From assembly GCF_048771995.1 (NCBI RefSeq), contig NC_133063.1, positions 6,274,001 to 6,338,000 on the forward strand: a stretch of 64,000 nt of DNA, given 5' to 3'. The translations under genes were made by a program, and so were the position numbers. Below, in pieces: positions 22,873 through 36,000 of the stretch (positions are counted from its first letter, which is position 1; every line of letters begins with the position of its first letter). The stretch is from Taeniopygia guttata. Lineage: Eukaryota > Chordata > Aves > Passeriformes > Estrildidae. Under the pieces are notes generated by a model, which was not told the DNA's origin, ran no database searches, and saw nothing but the letters and a program-made list of their open reading frames with translations.

Positions 22873-23860
22873 GAAAATGTAAAAATCATGTGAATCATGT
22901 ACAGTATTTTCTCATAAGGAAAATCTTAGCTGTTTTCATAATGTTTCACAAAACTGTAAAACATTTAATTTTTATAAAGACTTTTTCATTAGTCAAAGAT
23001 AAAACTAAAGTAGTATTACAAAGCTATTTTCTAAATTATCAACAGAGAACTGAGAATGTTTAACAGATTAAGCCATACAAGTGGCAGGAGAAAGGACACT
23101 TCCATTTGTAAATCTGCGAAAGGACACACAAAGGTATAGAGGGGCATGGGTTTTTTGTTTCAAAACTTTAAAAAATTAAGTGACATATTAAAACACTACA
23201 GACGTGGATTCATAGGATGGTACAAGTTCTAGGACTGCATTTCTCTACACTACCTCAAACAGTGCAACAGTGATTCAGTGTAAATCTCTACAGTGTTTCA
23301 TTGATTTAATACTTGTGTTCAAGTATGTGTCCATGAGAATGATCAAAATCTCTACTTAGCTATTTTAATTTTCTTGTTTATAATATAAGTTACAGTAGAA
23401 TATCCCCTTCAGTATGTTTCTAAATCAAATGAACTAATTTCACAATACATTCTGTAATAACCTGTTTAATAATGTTAGCTTGTTCACTTTGACATCTGTT
23501 GCAAAAAACACAAGCTCATTCTGACTCCAAATGCCAAAAATATAATGAAATTAAAAAGAACCTTATTTCCATATACAACAAAACTATTCAGCTAAATTAA
23601 AATAAATTCAAGATAACATGACTTTTTTTTTTGCAACAGATGGCCTTACTGAAAATAAACATTTAAAATACTAGTTACTATTTTTTAAAAATTCTGATAA
23701 ATGTATCCAAAAGTGTTCATATAAAAATTAATTATGAAAATGTCAGAAGATAAAAAACATTGGCTGTTTAACCAAAACCATTAATGATGTCTGGCAGGCA
23801 AAAATAAATTAATTTGATTAAATTATATGTAATCTGATAATATTTGGTCTGAAAAAGCCT

Positions 23861-23888
23861 GTGTGTGGGGGGGTGTGTGTGTGTGTGT
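23861..23888. repeat. GT/CA microsatellite with G run in ADAMTS19 3' UTR
   Basis: GTGTGTGGGGGGGTGTGTG-type tract on the plus strand, so CA with a C run in the mRNA, about 50 bases after the stop codon. In the mRNA the AU-rich TTATTTATAA lies immediately upstream. Confidence 0.85.
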
Positions 23889-23939
23889 TTATAAATAATA
23901 AGATTGCAAAGAGCTGAGAGACAGCCAGTCTGACTGAGG

Positions 23940-24091
23940 TCAGCTCTTTTGTTGCATTTTTTGCGCGTAAAAGTCCCTGCACGTCTCACAGCATCGCTGA
24001 TACCACCTCATGTCTTGACAGAGGTTCTTCTCTCTTATCACTCTGCAGTACACAGGCCACTGGTCTCCTAGGCACTTGAATGTCAAAGCAG
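23940..24091 (-). CDS. ADAMTS19: ADAMTS19 last coding exon: PLAC domain and stop
   Basis: 152 bp ending in TGA at 23942-23940. Encodes [50 protein letters not shown]. Six cysteines (C-C-C-CC-C) define the PLAC (protease and lacunin) module that ends many ADAMTS proteins. Acceptor TTTCACAG. Confidence 0.96.
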
Positions 24092-27000
24092 CTGTGAAAC
24101 AACAACAGCAAAATCAAATATACATTACTGTTGCCTTTACTAGTGAAGAATCACATACCAAGAGAGACAAGGACATAAGAAGTGTATCTGGGAAAGAGAA
24201 AAGTTTATAGACGGAGATACCTAGCAAAAGAAGGAATTCCCCTTGTCCTCCTGCTGTCAATATATTCAACATAAAAATTTTTTAAGGCCAGCTTTATTTA
24301 CAAATTGGATTAAGTTGCATCGAACTTAATTAATTTAATGTCATGCAGCTGTCTTCTGGTGAGTAAGTGGAGCTCACCTTTCTGCTTTGTTTCACTTATG
24401 AAAGCCCCTTTACGCAGCTTATAGAAGGACTGAAGTTGGAGCTTTTCACATTTAGTTGTACATATCAACTATATGTATTACATGCATGGAATTAAAATGG
24501 GAACCCAGTCAAAAACAGGACACAAGAACAAGATATTGTCCAAAACCCATCAAAAACACTGAAAAAAAGAAGTCATTCTCAGATTTGAGTTAATCTCCTG
24601 TGCTAACGGAAGAGAAATTTGTAAGAGAGCTGGTGGCACAATCCCCATCAGCTTTCACTAGCCCTACTCCCAATTCAAAAAAATCTCTGCTGCACGCTAT
24701 GAATGGAACTGGAGGACAAAATTATCAATATATTGAAGAGAAGCATTGCATTATGTACTTCAGGGATGTTAAAATTTCTACTGGATTTGATTCTGATTCC
24801 ATGCTGGATGGCATTGATTTGTAGATTACTAATATCAGTCCTACATAATCCATGCCATGAGGACAACATAGTCCTATCTTTTTTTTTTGCACTTGACATT
24901 AAGTTGAATTTTAATTGACGCTGTATTTTTTGTGTGACTCTTTCTGAATCACTTGACTCTGTGACACAAAACCTCTTATGTAACCTCACCAGAGGAAAAT
25001 CATCAATGATGGGGAGATGGCATCTTGCTTCTGAGAGACCAGCTGAACAAAGAAAGATAAAGTACAAAGGGGAGGAACATTCAAACAGTGAAATAGCAAG
25101 GAGAGGACCATAAGCAACAGCAAATTGCAACGATGACTACTGTGCAGAAATGTTCAAAGGTTAAAAACCTAAAAGAGAAATATGCTTCACTGTCTTAAAA
25201 GAATACAATCTGAAATGCTAGTCTTGTTTTCCATGTGGAAGTAATCTATTGGACAAGAGGGTTTATCTTAACAAGGGCTCTGGAAAATCAGTTGGAAAGG
25301 GTGTGCAGTCTTGCAGCAAGCCTTTGAATATTCCCATCATCCTCAAGATGCATATGAATGATTAGGGCAACTAAGGGTAATCATCATCAACAATGCACTA
25401 GGAAACAAAAACTACCAGAATTAACAGTTCTGTAGTTACAAAATACCATAATTTCTTTAAGAACAGAAGAGACCTGAATTCTGCCAGGTGCAGAAAATCT
25501 CTTCATTCGAAGTAATTTTCCTTCATGCATCCTAATACATCAGGCATAAACGTTAACTTGAACTAAAGACAAGTGGAAGGATCTGTGTGTATTTAAAGCA
25601 CAAATAAGGGGCTCCTTGATCTCACAAATATCAAGAGAACACAGTTTGCAACATTTTTAAACAGAAAAAAATGTATTTTCTCAGTTTAGAAAAAAATTTA
25701 TAAAACTGGGTGAATATATAAAAGCATATATGTTTATAATGTCTCTAATAAAAATATTTTTTCATATGGGACATTTTGTTTCCTTAATATCATACAGTCT
25801 CATAATAAGGTCCTTGCTTGGATAACAAAACCCTGTAACCATTCTTAGTTATAGTCTCTGATGTATTTACTCAAAACCTGAGGGAGGAAGATCAGTCTCT
25901 GCATAGAATTTAAATCTTCTGAATACCTCCTGACTTCTGTTTCTAAACTGGGTTCATCATAAGTGTATGGAGAGAAATATATGAAAAGAGATTTGTCATC
26001 TTTGACTGCTTACCTAACCTGGGTGATGTTATTGTATTAACATTAATTTTCTCATTGCAGGGATGGAGATGACAGGGTCTGTAGGCTGCAGGCTTTTCTG
26101 AAGAAAAGCATTCATTGCCATGCCTTCCCGTGATCTTGTGCATGCACTGGATGACTCGAGATTGCATTCCTTTGCCACAGGTGACAGAGCACTGGAACAC
26201 ACAGAAGAAACATTGATTGGAAAGGTATTTTTGCTGGTAATCAGGAACATGAAATGCCAGTCCATGTGAAGTGAGTGGCTGCTTCTTCAGATGTCAGCAT
26301 TCCAAAATTTCTGAATTCTACTCCATTAGCTAAATGAAAATCAATTTTAAAAGCACATATTAATTAATAGTATTAATTGGAGGACTTACTCCAGCATCCT
26401 ATTGCTGTCCAAGTCTATTTTTCAGAGCCTGTGATGAAACTCAAATACAGCAATGTGCCTGGATGAAGAAAAGTTTACTCTCTTGTATCTATATACAAAT
26501 TTACTCTTATTAGAGGTTAAAGTGATGGTAAAGACATTCACAGATACTAGCAGAGAGAAGAATGTTTAATTAGTTAACCACAGCAAAAGTGCTCTTTCTG
26601 CTGAGCACAGTCCATGCCTCCTGAATTTGCATCATATCTTCATGTTTTCACGTGTCTCACAAATAAAACACACAGTGTGAGACATGATGCCTGGCCTTTA
26701 ATTAGTCTTGACATCTTGTTGCCACAGAGAATGGGGTAAGAAAATAAAAAACCTGAGCACTGTAACAATGGTAACATTTTACTTCTATCACAGTAACATA
26801 ATATATTAGAGTGAAAACTTGGACAGTGCTGCACTGATGCTTACAAAACCTATTCCAAACAAACAAACAAAAAAACCCCAAAACAAAACAAAATATACTT
26901 TAGCCTTTTCTGACTTTTTGTGAACAAAATTTCATAGGACAGGAATTACTTTTCTGTCCATTTGACACACATGCTATTGCTTTAACTACAAATCTATTAA

Positions 27001-30000
27001 AAATTACATATTGGAATTTTCTCCTAGACTCTAATGACTTTGACTCAAGTACCCAGAAATTTCACCAAGTTTTACATAAATTTTCTGTATAGAACATCTT
27101 CAAATATTAATCAGTTTATTGTAATTAATAATGTAAGACCTCAGGCAAATTTTGCCACATAATCCCGAAAATGTTTATCCAAATAATTTTTATTACATAA
27201 ATACTGAGAATATATTTCCTTGGGAGGCTTCAAGAAGCAGCTGAAAAATAACTGAAATAAGAAAGACAAGGAGAAGGTGCTATAACAAAAAATGTTTCCC
27301 CACCATCCTGTCTCATGATGGAGATGAAGAAATATAGTTTTCTTCAAATGATAAATAAACTTTGACTGTATGAAACATTAAACAAATTTTTACTCTTTGG
27401 TTTGGTTATCTATGTGCATTTAAGTGACATTTTAAACACTTAACCTGGCAGAAAGATTTACATGTTTTAAATGGGAAATAGAGGGCTTGTGCCCCCAGTA
27501 TGTGCATCAAGAGAAGGGAGACTCCTTTTGGATCCATAAGACTCCAAGAGAGGTGCAAGAGACCAGGATACACACTTGGATGTTTTCACATCCTGAACTT
27601 GTAACCACATGAAATCAAACACTGGCATTTTATAAAGGCAGCAAGTGGACTTGATTTTGCTTCTGTTCTCAGTGAGACAATAGAGAACTCTATCTTGCTG
27701 AATTAATCAGATACAGCCTCCTTGAGCCAAGGCATGTAAAGATATTAAATTATGAATATACAGTTGTCTATTCAGTATCAACCACAGCTTAGCACATGAA
27801 AAAATACATGGTTTACAGGAGGGAAATCAGTTAGCACTGAATTATTTTCAAAGTATGCTATCAAATCTAGTATGCTGCTGTAAAATTACATGAGAAGTTT
27901 CTCAACAGAACTCCCTTTTTGAATTCTCTGCCTTTTTTCTGCGCAGCTAAAAATAATCTGAGTTCCTATAACAGCCAACATTATACACATGGTCAACATG
28001 GTCAACATGTAAAAACACACATATACCTACATGAATTTTATCTCTAATAGCAGAAGGAACATAGATTTTAATTTTGACAAAATTCTGACCACTCCTTAAA
28101 TTCCTCTCATCATAGTTTCAGAGATATTTATTTTTTCAATATTTTAATGAAGTTAAAATTGAGACAATGGAAAAGCAAAATTTAAAAGGTGAAAAAAAGG
28201 GACAAAATTAAAACAACAAAACACAAAGAGAAAACAAATGTGAGAGTAAAAGGAAAATGAGGTGATATGATGAATCTAATATGTTGAAGATCTCTAATAA
28301 GGAAAGATAATCTTTGATTGTTATCATGGCAATCTTAATTTAGCATAATATTGCACACAATATTGCAATTTTTTTTTTCCTTCAATGATTTATAAATTTA
28401 TCAGTCAAAGTTAGAGTATGTGTGAACACGTGGTATTCCTTCAGTCAGCTGCAGAGGAGGACATGGGCACATGGAACTGGTATGTAAGATCTTCAAAGAT
28501 CATTTCTCTGCCCTTAGGTCATTCTAGAGTGAGTAGGTGCAATCCAGACTCTGGATTACTGGAGGGGAGAATGGGATTTGAAAAACACTAGTCTTTTCCT
28601 AACAAAATGGGTTCCAATGGTTTGTCTGCTAATTGGTATTGCCAAGCAATTCATGTAGGCAGGTGGTTCTGTGAAGAGCACTCTGGCAGCAGTCACATCT
28701 TCTCTACGTGAAATGAGCTCTGGTTTGAAAGTTTTGTGACTGCAACTGACACAACAAGCAGCAAACAGACAAATCGCTCAGCTAATCAGTGTTTAGGTCT
28801 GAATTTCTATGCAGAATCTGACAAGATTTTAGTATGGTGAATTAATATCCTTTAAATAACTTAGCCTCCACTGGCCTTGGTGAGATATTCCAGAGTGTTA
28901 TGGAGCAATACAATTTAGTTTTCCATCCCAAGATGTAGAGATTTTGCAAACAATTAATTTTAGTCTTGACCTACTTACTAATATCACCATTTTAGAAACT
29001 GACATCAAAGGATGATTAAATGAAATGTCTTAGTTCATATGTGGCCAGGCAGGGAATAGAGACATTTGTGCTCTATGTTCTTTTATTTTTACAGAAATGT
29101 ACTAAATTTTAACATTGCATTTATTTTTATTAAAAAAAAAATTGGGAACTTACTAAGTATTGTAAGATGCTTGTGGAACATTGGGAAGAAGCAGGGCTAC
29201 CTCAGTGATTTGCAAGCCAAAATTTTTAAACCCAACATGCAATTAAAGCAAGATTTTCCCAAACACCTAGGGTTTTAAAATCAATGAGGGATCCGATAAG
29301 CATGCAGTGCTCTTCCATGTTCACATAGCAGCAGCAGCAGCAGCGGTAGTGACTGACTTCTAAATTAAGAATTCTACCGACTGGAAGCCAGAAAAAAAAA
29401 TCTTTTTACCATAAAAGCTCATATTAGCTATGTTAGCTTATATTTAAAATAGTGTGAAATAGGGAAAGCTGCAGGCATTTAGCAGTGCACTTGCTAGCTA
29501 CACAGACAAACAGTGAGGTTTCTGTGTCCATGATGTCCATGTCTTAAATGTGAGTTTGTCTTGCAGACATATCAGCCAAATGCTGCTGTAACTGAGAGGA
29601 GCCAATGAATATTGGAGAGTAAAAGTAACTCGTATTTTTCTTGTTTATCCTGAAAAGAAATGGACTTGTTCTGAGTTCATTAGGAGACACCTCAAGTTCT
29701 GCAGATCAGCTAGATGCACCTTCAGAGCAACAGCTCTGACCCTCATCTTGAAACTCATTTTTCTGTATACGCATGTGTACATTCAAGATGAAGCAGACTC
29801 TTCCAAAACTGCCTCCCAAACCTGCCTCACCTTTGGATTTCTCTCACTGCAAATATTCAGTCTGAGGTAAATACCTGTCACGTTTTAGGTAGTGTTTATG
29901 GAATGTAGTTGGAGCTGTATAGGTTCTGTATATTTCCAGACTTCACATGCTTAAAATTCTAACAAAGCTTTCAATTTCAAAGAAATAAAAAATTATTTTC

Positions 30001-33000
30001 ACTTTTACACATTAATCAGTAAATTTAATCAGAAATAAATTTAACTGTCAAAACTGCTTGTGTTTATATATATATATATATGAGTTATAAAAAATGCTCA
30101 CTCCCAACCAATATGTAGCATTTTCATTAATTCAGCAGATTTCAGGTTAATGTAAACCCACATTAGTGAATGAAGAATATATTTCTATAATTCTTATTCC
30201 CACCCACTCTATCTCCCACATGTCAATCTTGCACATGCAGTACTTTATTTTTGTAGAGGTTGATTACATTTTACTTTTCCCTTTCAGATGACCTACACTT
30301 TAAGGCCATGTAGCTGATTAGCAAAAAATTCCTGTAGGACAACTGTATTTGTAGATTTAGACTAAATGTTCCAGTACACAGCCAGAGGGTTTTTTTTATA
30401 TGGCTGTTAATCTGTGCATCTTGGACACAGTCCTAAAGGTACTGTAGAACCATTCAAGCAGCAAGACATGTAAAACATTCTTGTTAAAGATTACAAAAAA
30501 TTCCTGTGTAAAGACAGTTAACTATTTTTTTTAATCCTTTTTTACTTAAAAAAATCCTACCACCCTGTTTGACTTTTGTCCAACTTTTGAACTTCTTTTA
30601 GATATAATTTCAAGGACAGAAAACTAGGTGTTAAATATAACAATTCTTGCACTTGGCATGCACACTCGCTACCCAAGATTCCTTCTTTCTGTTCCCTGCC
30701 AAAGATGTATATTCTGGAGAGAATACATATTCCTAAGGCCAACAGCTGAGGAAGTTGCTGTAATATGTTAGCTGCTTCCAGCTGGCCTTCATGAGAAGTA
30801 GGAATTCCTAAATTAAGGGAAAAATTGTCACTGGCAGACAGTAACGGTCAAAAGGTGTCTTTTTGCCAAGACAACAGGCAATCACTGAAGAGGCTGATAC
30901 AATCCACAATGAAAAAGCCAATCTGTGACAGTATTAGCAGAATTGACTTAGACAATTTATTTTTGAGAATAAGTGGACTGCTCAATAAAAGGTTTTACAA
31001 GTCTAAGTAGCATCCAAAGCAGGCTGACGTGCCTCTAAGGAAACTCAGTGATGAGTTTTACTGGAAATTATTAGCAGAGCATTCCTAATCATTTATGTAT
31101 AGGATCATCAGTTCCAGCTTTTAAGAGGTTTCAACCTTTTCATGAAGTGAGTGTGAAACAAGAATAGCAGGCAATCAGACTTTAGCAGCAGGATTCATAT
31201 TTGCTAACACACTTGCAAAATCTTCTTCTGTTTTGTCTTTTATGAAGCTTGCATTTGAAGGCAGGCAGTAGATAATGTGGTGCAGTTTTTTTTCAGTAAA
31301 GTCTTCGTCCTAGGTTTGGCAATATTCTTAAAGATTACCTAAATCAAGCAAATAATCTGCAGTTTTTTAAAGTTTGTGGGGTTTTTTGTTTTGTTTTGAT
31401 TTGGTTTCTTTTGGTGGTTTGTTTTTTGGTTATTTTTTTTTGGTTATAAAGGCACTTCTGAATAGCGTAGCAAAAAGAGGGACTGATGGATACAAGCATA
31501 AGATGGAGTCTGAGTTCTCACATGCATCATTTCCAGGAAGGTCTTTCTGCCTCTCTCATTTCTGACACACCCAACACCTCAGTATGCCAAATTTAAAATT
31601 CAGAACTTGTGCTAAGTTGAGCTAGAAAAGTATCTGCTGTTGGTCTCTTCTAAGTTTAGCAAGTTTGAGTTGTGCCTATTTATTTTATTTTATACTTTTC
31701 TTCTGCCTGCTGCCCCTCTTTTTTTTTTTCTTCTTTTTTTTTTTTTTTTTTGTTTGTTTGTTTGTTTGTAGCTCATATTTCCAGGGTAAGAAGATACAAG
31801 ATTAATAAAAAAAAAAGATTTTAAATTAGGACAGACAGAGCAGAGGTCCAGTTTCCTTGATAAACTAGAGATAGGGTTCCCATAGAAGAAATCCTCATCA
31901 CCTCATCTCAAGAATTTGAACCTCTCCTTTCTCTTTTTCTCCTCTTGTATTTTCTTTTCCCTGAATCCTTTTTAAGGCCCCATGTAGAACAATTTGGTTG
32001 TTTGGCAGGGGAGGCAAAACTGCCTTTGGTATCAAGACAAGAAGCAACTGCAAGTTTATGAGCAGATTATAAAAGGAAATCTATTTTTTCTAGGCCAGTA
32101 TATATGTATCTATTCTTCAGAAGATTATTGCCTATCTACTCTGAATCAATAGTGGAGTTGGATAGGCTTGAATCTGAATGGGCTTTCTGGACTCAGCTTG
32201 GAAGTGGAAAATTCTTTGTCTCCATGTGAAACCCAGGTTCCACTGTCCAATTTCTTTCTTGGGTGAATTAATGAAACACAATCATCCACTTAATGGTTTA
32301 AAAACCGGGATTATTCTAATGACAAAAGAACAGTTTTTTCTGTTATAGACAACCTGGAGTCCAAATCCATGAAAAATCTGAGACTCTACTACAGCCTGAC
32401 ATTTCCCTTTGATATCATGGAAGGTATCAGCATTTTTCTCTCATCATTCATGACCTATATCAAAGCATGGACAAATCCTGTAGTACCATAACAGGTCTAG
32501 AAAGCCAAGTTCCTCTATGTGCCCAGATGTACGTACACACCATTTTAAATTTTGTAGTTACACTTTCTATAGATCTAAATTTAACACCGAAGCACATTCA
32601 AATTTTAAGGCAATTTAAGTATGCATTAAATAGTTATTTATTCTTATTTAGGTCTTTAGACACACTGCTAAATAGTATTTGATATCACAACACTGGTGGA
32701 TTTTTAAAATTTTAACCTTGTTTGTACACCTCTTCCTGGGCACTGCTGCAGGGATCCCCTGTTAGTGAGGAAACAGAAATAAATTTTAGCTGTGGATTTG
32801 TGGTTGTCCCAGATGCCTGCCTGTGCTGACTCACACATGGATATATTACTGGCACTAGTGCTTAGCAATGAACAAAACGTTTTTACGTTTCAATCTTTGA
32901 TATCTGAGATATCATTGCATGGTATTTTGGCAGGAGATGACCATCCATTCATTACGACTATCATAAATCCAAACAAGAATCTGGGAACAGTTAGATTTCA

Positions 33001-36000
33001 TTATATAATTACCTTTATCTTTTTGATTAAATTAGTTGAGTATGCTATTCTGGAATGATGAAAACAAATTCTTAAAATTAAATTGGAATATTAGCTCTTG
33101 AATATATAATTATATTACCATACATGACAATGCTAGCCTGATGCTCAGTAGAAAATCTTGCATGGAAAAGCATAGCTCAACAGCACTAAGAAGTAATTAA
33201 AGGATTACTGTGTTTCTAATGAAAAGACAGGTCACAGAATCCACTAAGGGCACAAAGGAAATTTCAAAGGAGGGAAAATGAAACTTCCAAGAAAATACTT
33301 TCTTTTAAAAATTTCTATTTTATCTATTTATTTTTCAGAAATCAAAGAAATGTATGTCAAAAAGCTCTTCTGTACAACATAGAACTAAGCACTGGCCTTT
33401 AAATATGTAGCACTTCAAGATTTTCCAGTAGGTTAAATAAATGAAAGAGTTCTTTCCTGATGATGACTTTACTTCCATTCACTGTATCTACCAAATTTAA
33501 ATAATGAAGGTCTGAAATAGCAGGTGACTCACCTAAATGGCTATGAAAGATATTAGAAAAACAAAACATAAAGAAACCAATGAGTTTACAATGAAACTGA
33601 ACTCATAGGACTTTTATTTAGCTGAAATATAAGAATAAAATCATAGAATCAATTAAGCTGGAAAAGACCTTTAAGATCATTGAGGCAAATCATTAACTCA
33701 GCAACTGCCAAGTCCATAGCTAAATCACGTCCCTAAGTAATGCAAGTACATGGCAACTCCACTATTTGCCTAGGCAGTCTGTTCTAATGCTTGATAACCC
33801 TTTTGCTGAGGAACTTTTCCCTAATATTCAATCTGAGCCTCTGCTGGCTCATCTTGAGGCCATTCCCTCTCATTCCATCACTTGTTACCTGGGGGAGGAG
33901 ACTGAACCCTCCCCACTACAAACTCAGAGGGAGCTGTAGAGAGAGTTAAGGTCTCCCCTGTGCCTCCTTTCCTCCAGGCTAAACAGCCCCAGCTCCCTCA
34001 GCTACCCTTCACAGGACTTGTACTCTGACCCTTCACCTCTGTTGCCTTTCTCTAGACATGCTCCAACTCTTCAATATCTTACAGTGAGTGGCTCAAAACT
34101 CAACAGTCTAACCAGTGCCAAGCACAGGAGGATGATCCTGCCCTGGTCCTGTTGGCCACTCTATTGCTGCCACAGACCAGGATGCCATCAGCCTCCTTGG
34201 CCACCTGAGCACAGCTGGCTTGTGTTCAGTCATTGTAGACCACCATCCCCAGCTCCTTTGGTCCTTTTCAGCCAGACAGCTTCCCAGACACTCTGCCCCA
34301 GCCTGGAGCACTGCCTGGGGTTGTTGTGATCCAAGTACACAATCCACCACTTGGCCTTGTGGAAGCACTTACCACTGGCCTCAGCCCACCAATTCAGCAT
34401 GTCCTGATCCCTTTGCACAGCTTTTCTACCTTCAGCAAGTCAACATTCCCATGCAAACTGATGTTGTCTGTGAACTTACTGAGAGTGCTCTTGATTCCCC
34501 TCTCCAGATCACCAATAAAGGTGTCAAACAGGACTGGTCCCACACTAAGCCCTAGTGCCCACTCTTAGTGGCCAATTGCCAACTGGATGCAACTCCATTC
34601 ACCACTCCTCTCTGTGTCCAGCCATACAGATAGTTCTTAACTCAGCAAGAATTAAGTTTCTTAACTCAGTTTCTTAACTCAGCAAAGAGACCACCTGTCC
34701 AAGCAATGGGCTGCCAGCTTTTCCAGGAGAATGCTGTGGGAGACAGTGTCAAAGGCTAAGGCTCAGGTGAACAACATCCACAGCTTTTTCTTTATCCACT
34801 AGGTGGATAACCCTGTCTTAGAAGGAGATCAAGTTAGTCAATAACTGCTGTTAATAAACCCATATGCTGACTGGGTCTTATCATGCAGGCTCAGCACATG
34901 ACATATGAAGTCGCAAAGGATGATCAGCTCCTGACCTTCCCAGCACTGAGGTCAAGCTGCCAGGTCAGTAGTTCCCTGTATCCTGCTTCCAGCTTCCTCA
35001 CTATCCTCATGTGGATCCCATCTACCCTCACAGAGTTGTCCAAGTGATGGAGCAGGTCACTGACCATTTCTCCTTTCCATTATGAGGGTTTGGTTCTATT
35101 TCCCAGCCCTGTCTTTCAGCTCAGGGGGTTGGGCACCTGCAGAACAACTGGTCTTAATACTAAGGACTGAGGTAAAGAATGTAAAAAGCACCTCAGCCTC
35201 TTATTCACCCTTTGTCATTATATTTTCCTTTGCATCCAACAAAGAATGGAGAGTCTCCTTAGCCCTCCACTTTTGCTGGACATATATTTATAAACATGGT
35301 TTTTGTTGTCTTTTATGGCAGTAGGATGATTAAATTCTAGCTAGGCCTTGACTTCCAATTTTCTTCCTGCATAACCTCACAACATCCTTGTACTGCTTCT
35401 GAATTTTCTGCCCCTTTTTCCAAAGGTCATAAACTCTTATTTTCCACCCAAGTTACAGCCAAAGCTCTCTGTTCAAACAAGACAGTCAGCGCATCTTTCA
35501 GCAGAAAGGGACAGACAACTGTTGCACCTTTATGATTTCTTTCTTGAAGAATGTCTAGCCTTCCTGGACTCCACTGTCATTCCAGAATACATCTCAAGGG
35601 ACTCAGTCAGTCTTGTAAACATGCCAAAGTTTGCCCTCTGGAAGTACAAGGTGGCAGTTCTGTTGCCCCCTCTCCTTACTGCTTTTAAGACTGAAAACTC
35701 TATCATTTTGTTGTTGCTGTGCTCAAGCTAGCCTCTGAAACAGTTATTTCAAATGAATTTTTCAAGGTTCAGTTATTTTTTATATTTTTAAAGTATTTTC
35801 ATCCTTTGCCTTATCATAAACTATCAGAAAACACCAAAAAATGACAACCTCATAGATTAAAATAAAATAATGAAAACCAAAGTATAAATATTTTGAGATA
35901 AAATAAGAATTTCACAGAATATCAAGTTTATCACAAGAATGAATACATGAGGCAGTATTTTCTTAAGCTTCATGAAATACAGTCTAACAGAAACATGAAA

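Larger units (their letters stand above)
22850..23939 (-). other. ADAMTS19: ADAMTS19 3' untranslated region (predicted)
   Basis: About 1.1 kb from the stop codon to the first convincing poly(A) signal on this strand, at 22872-22867. AT-rich, with a mixed CA/C tract and a TTATTTATA element about 40-80 bases after the stop. The end point is inferred, not seen as transcript. Confidence 0.6.

Noticed and set aside
34018-34568. Several overlapping open frames of about 80-110 codons
   Set aside because: They lie inside the CR1 copy in frames that do not encode the CR1 protein; repeat artefacts.
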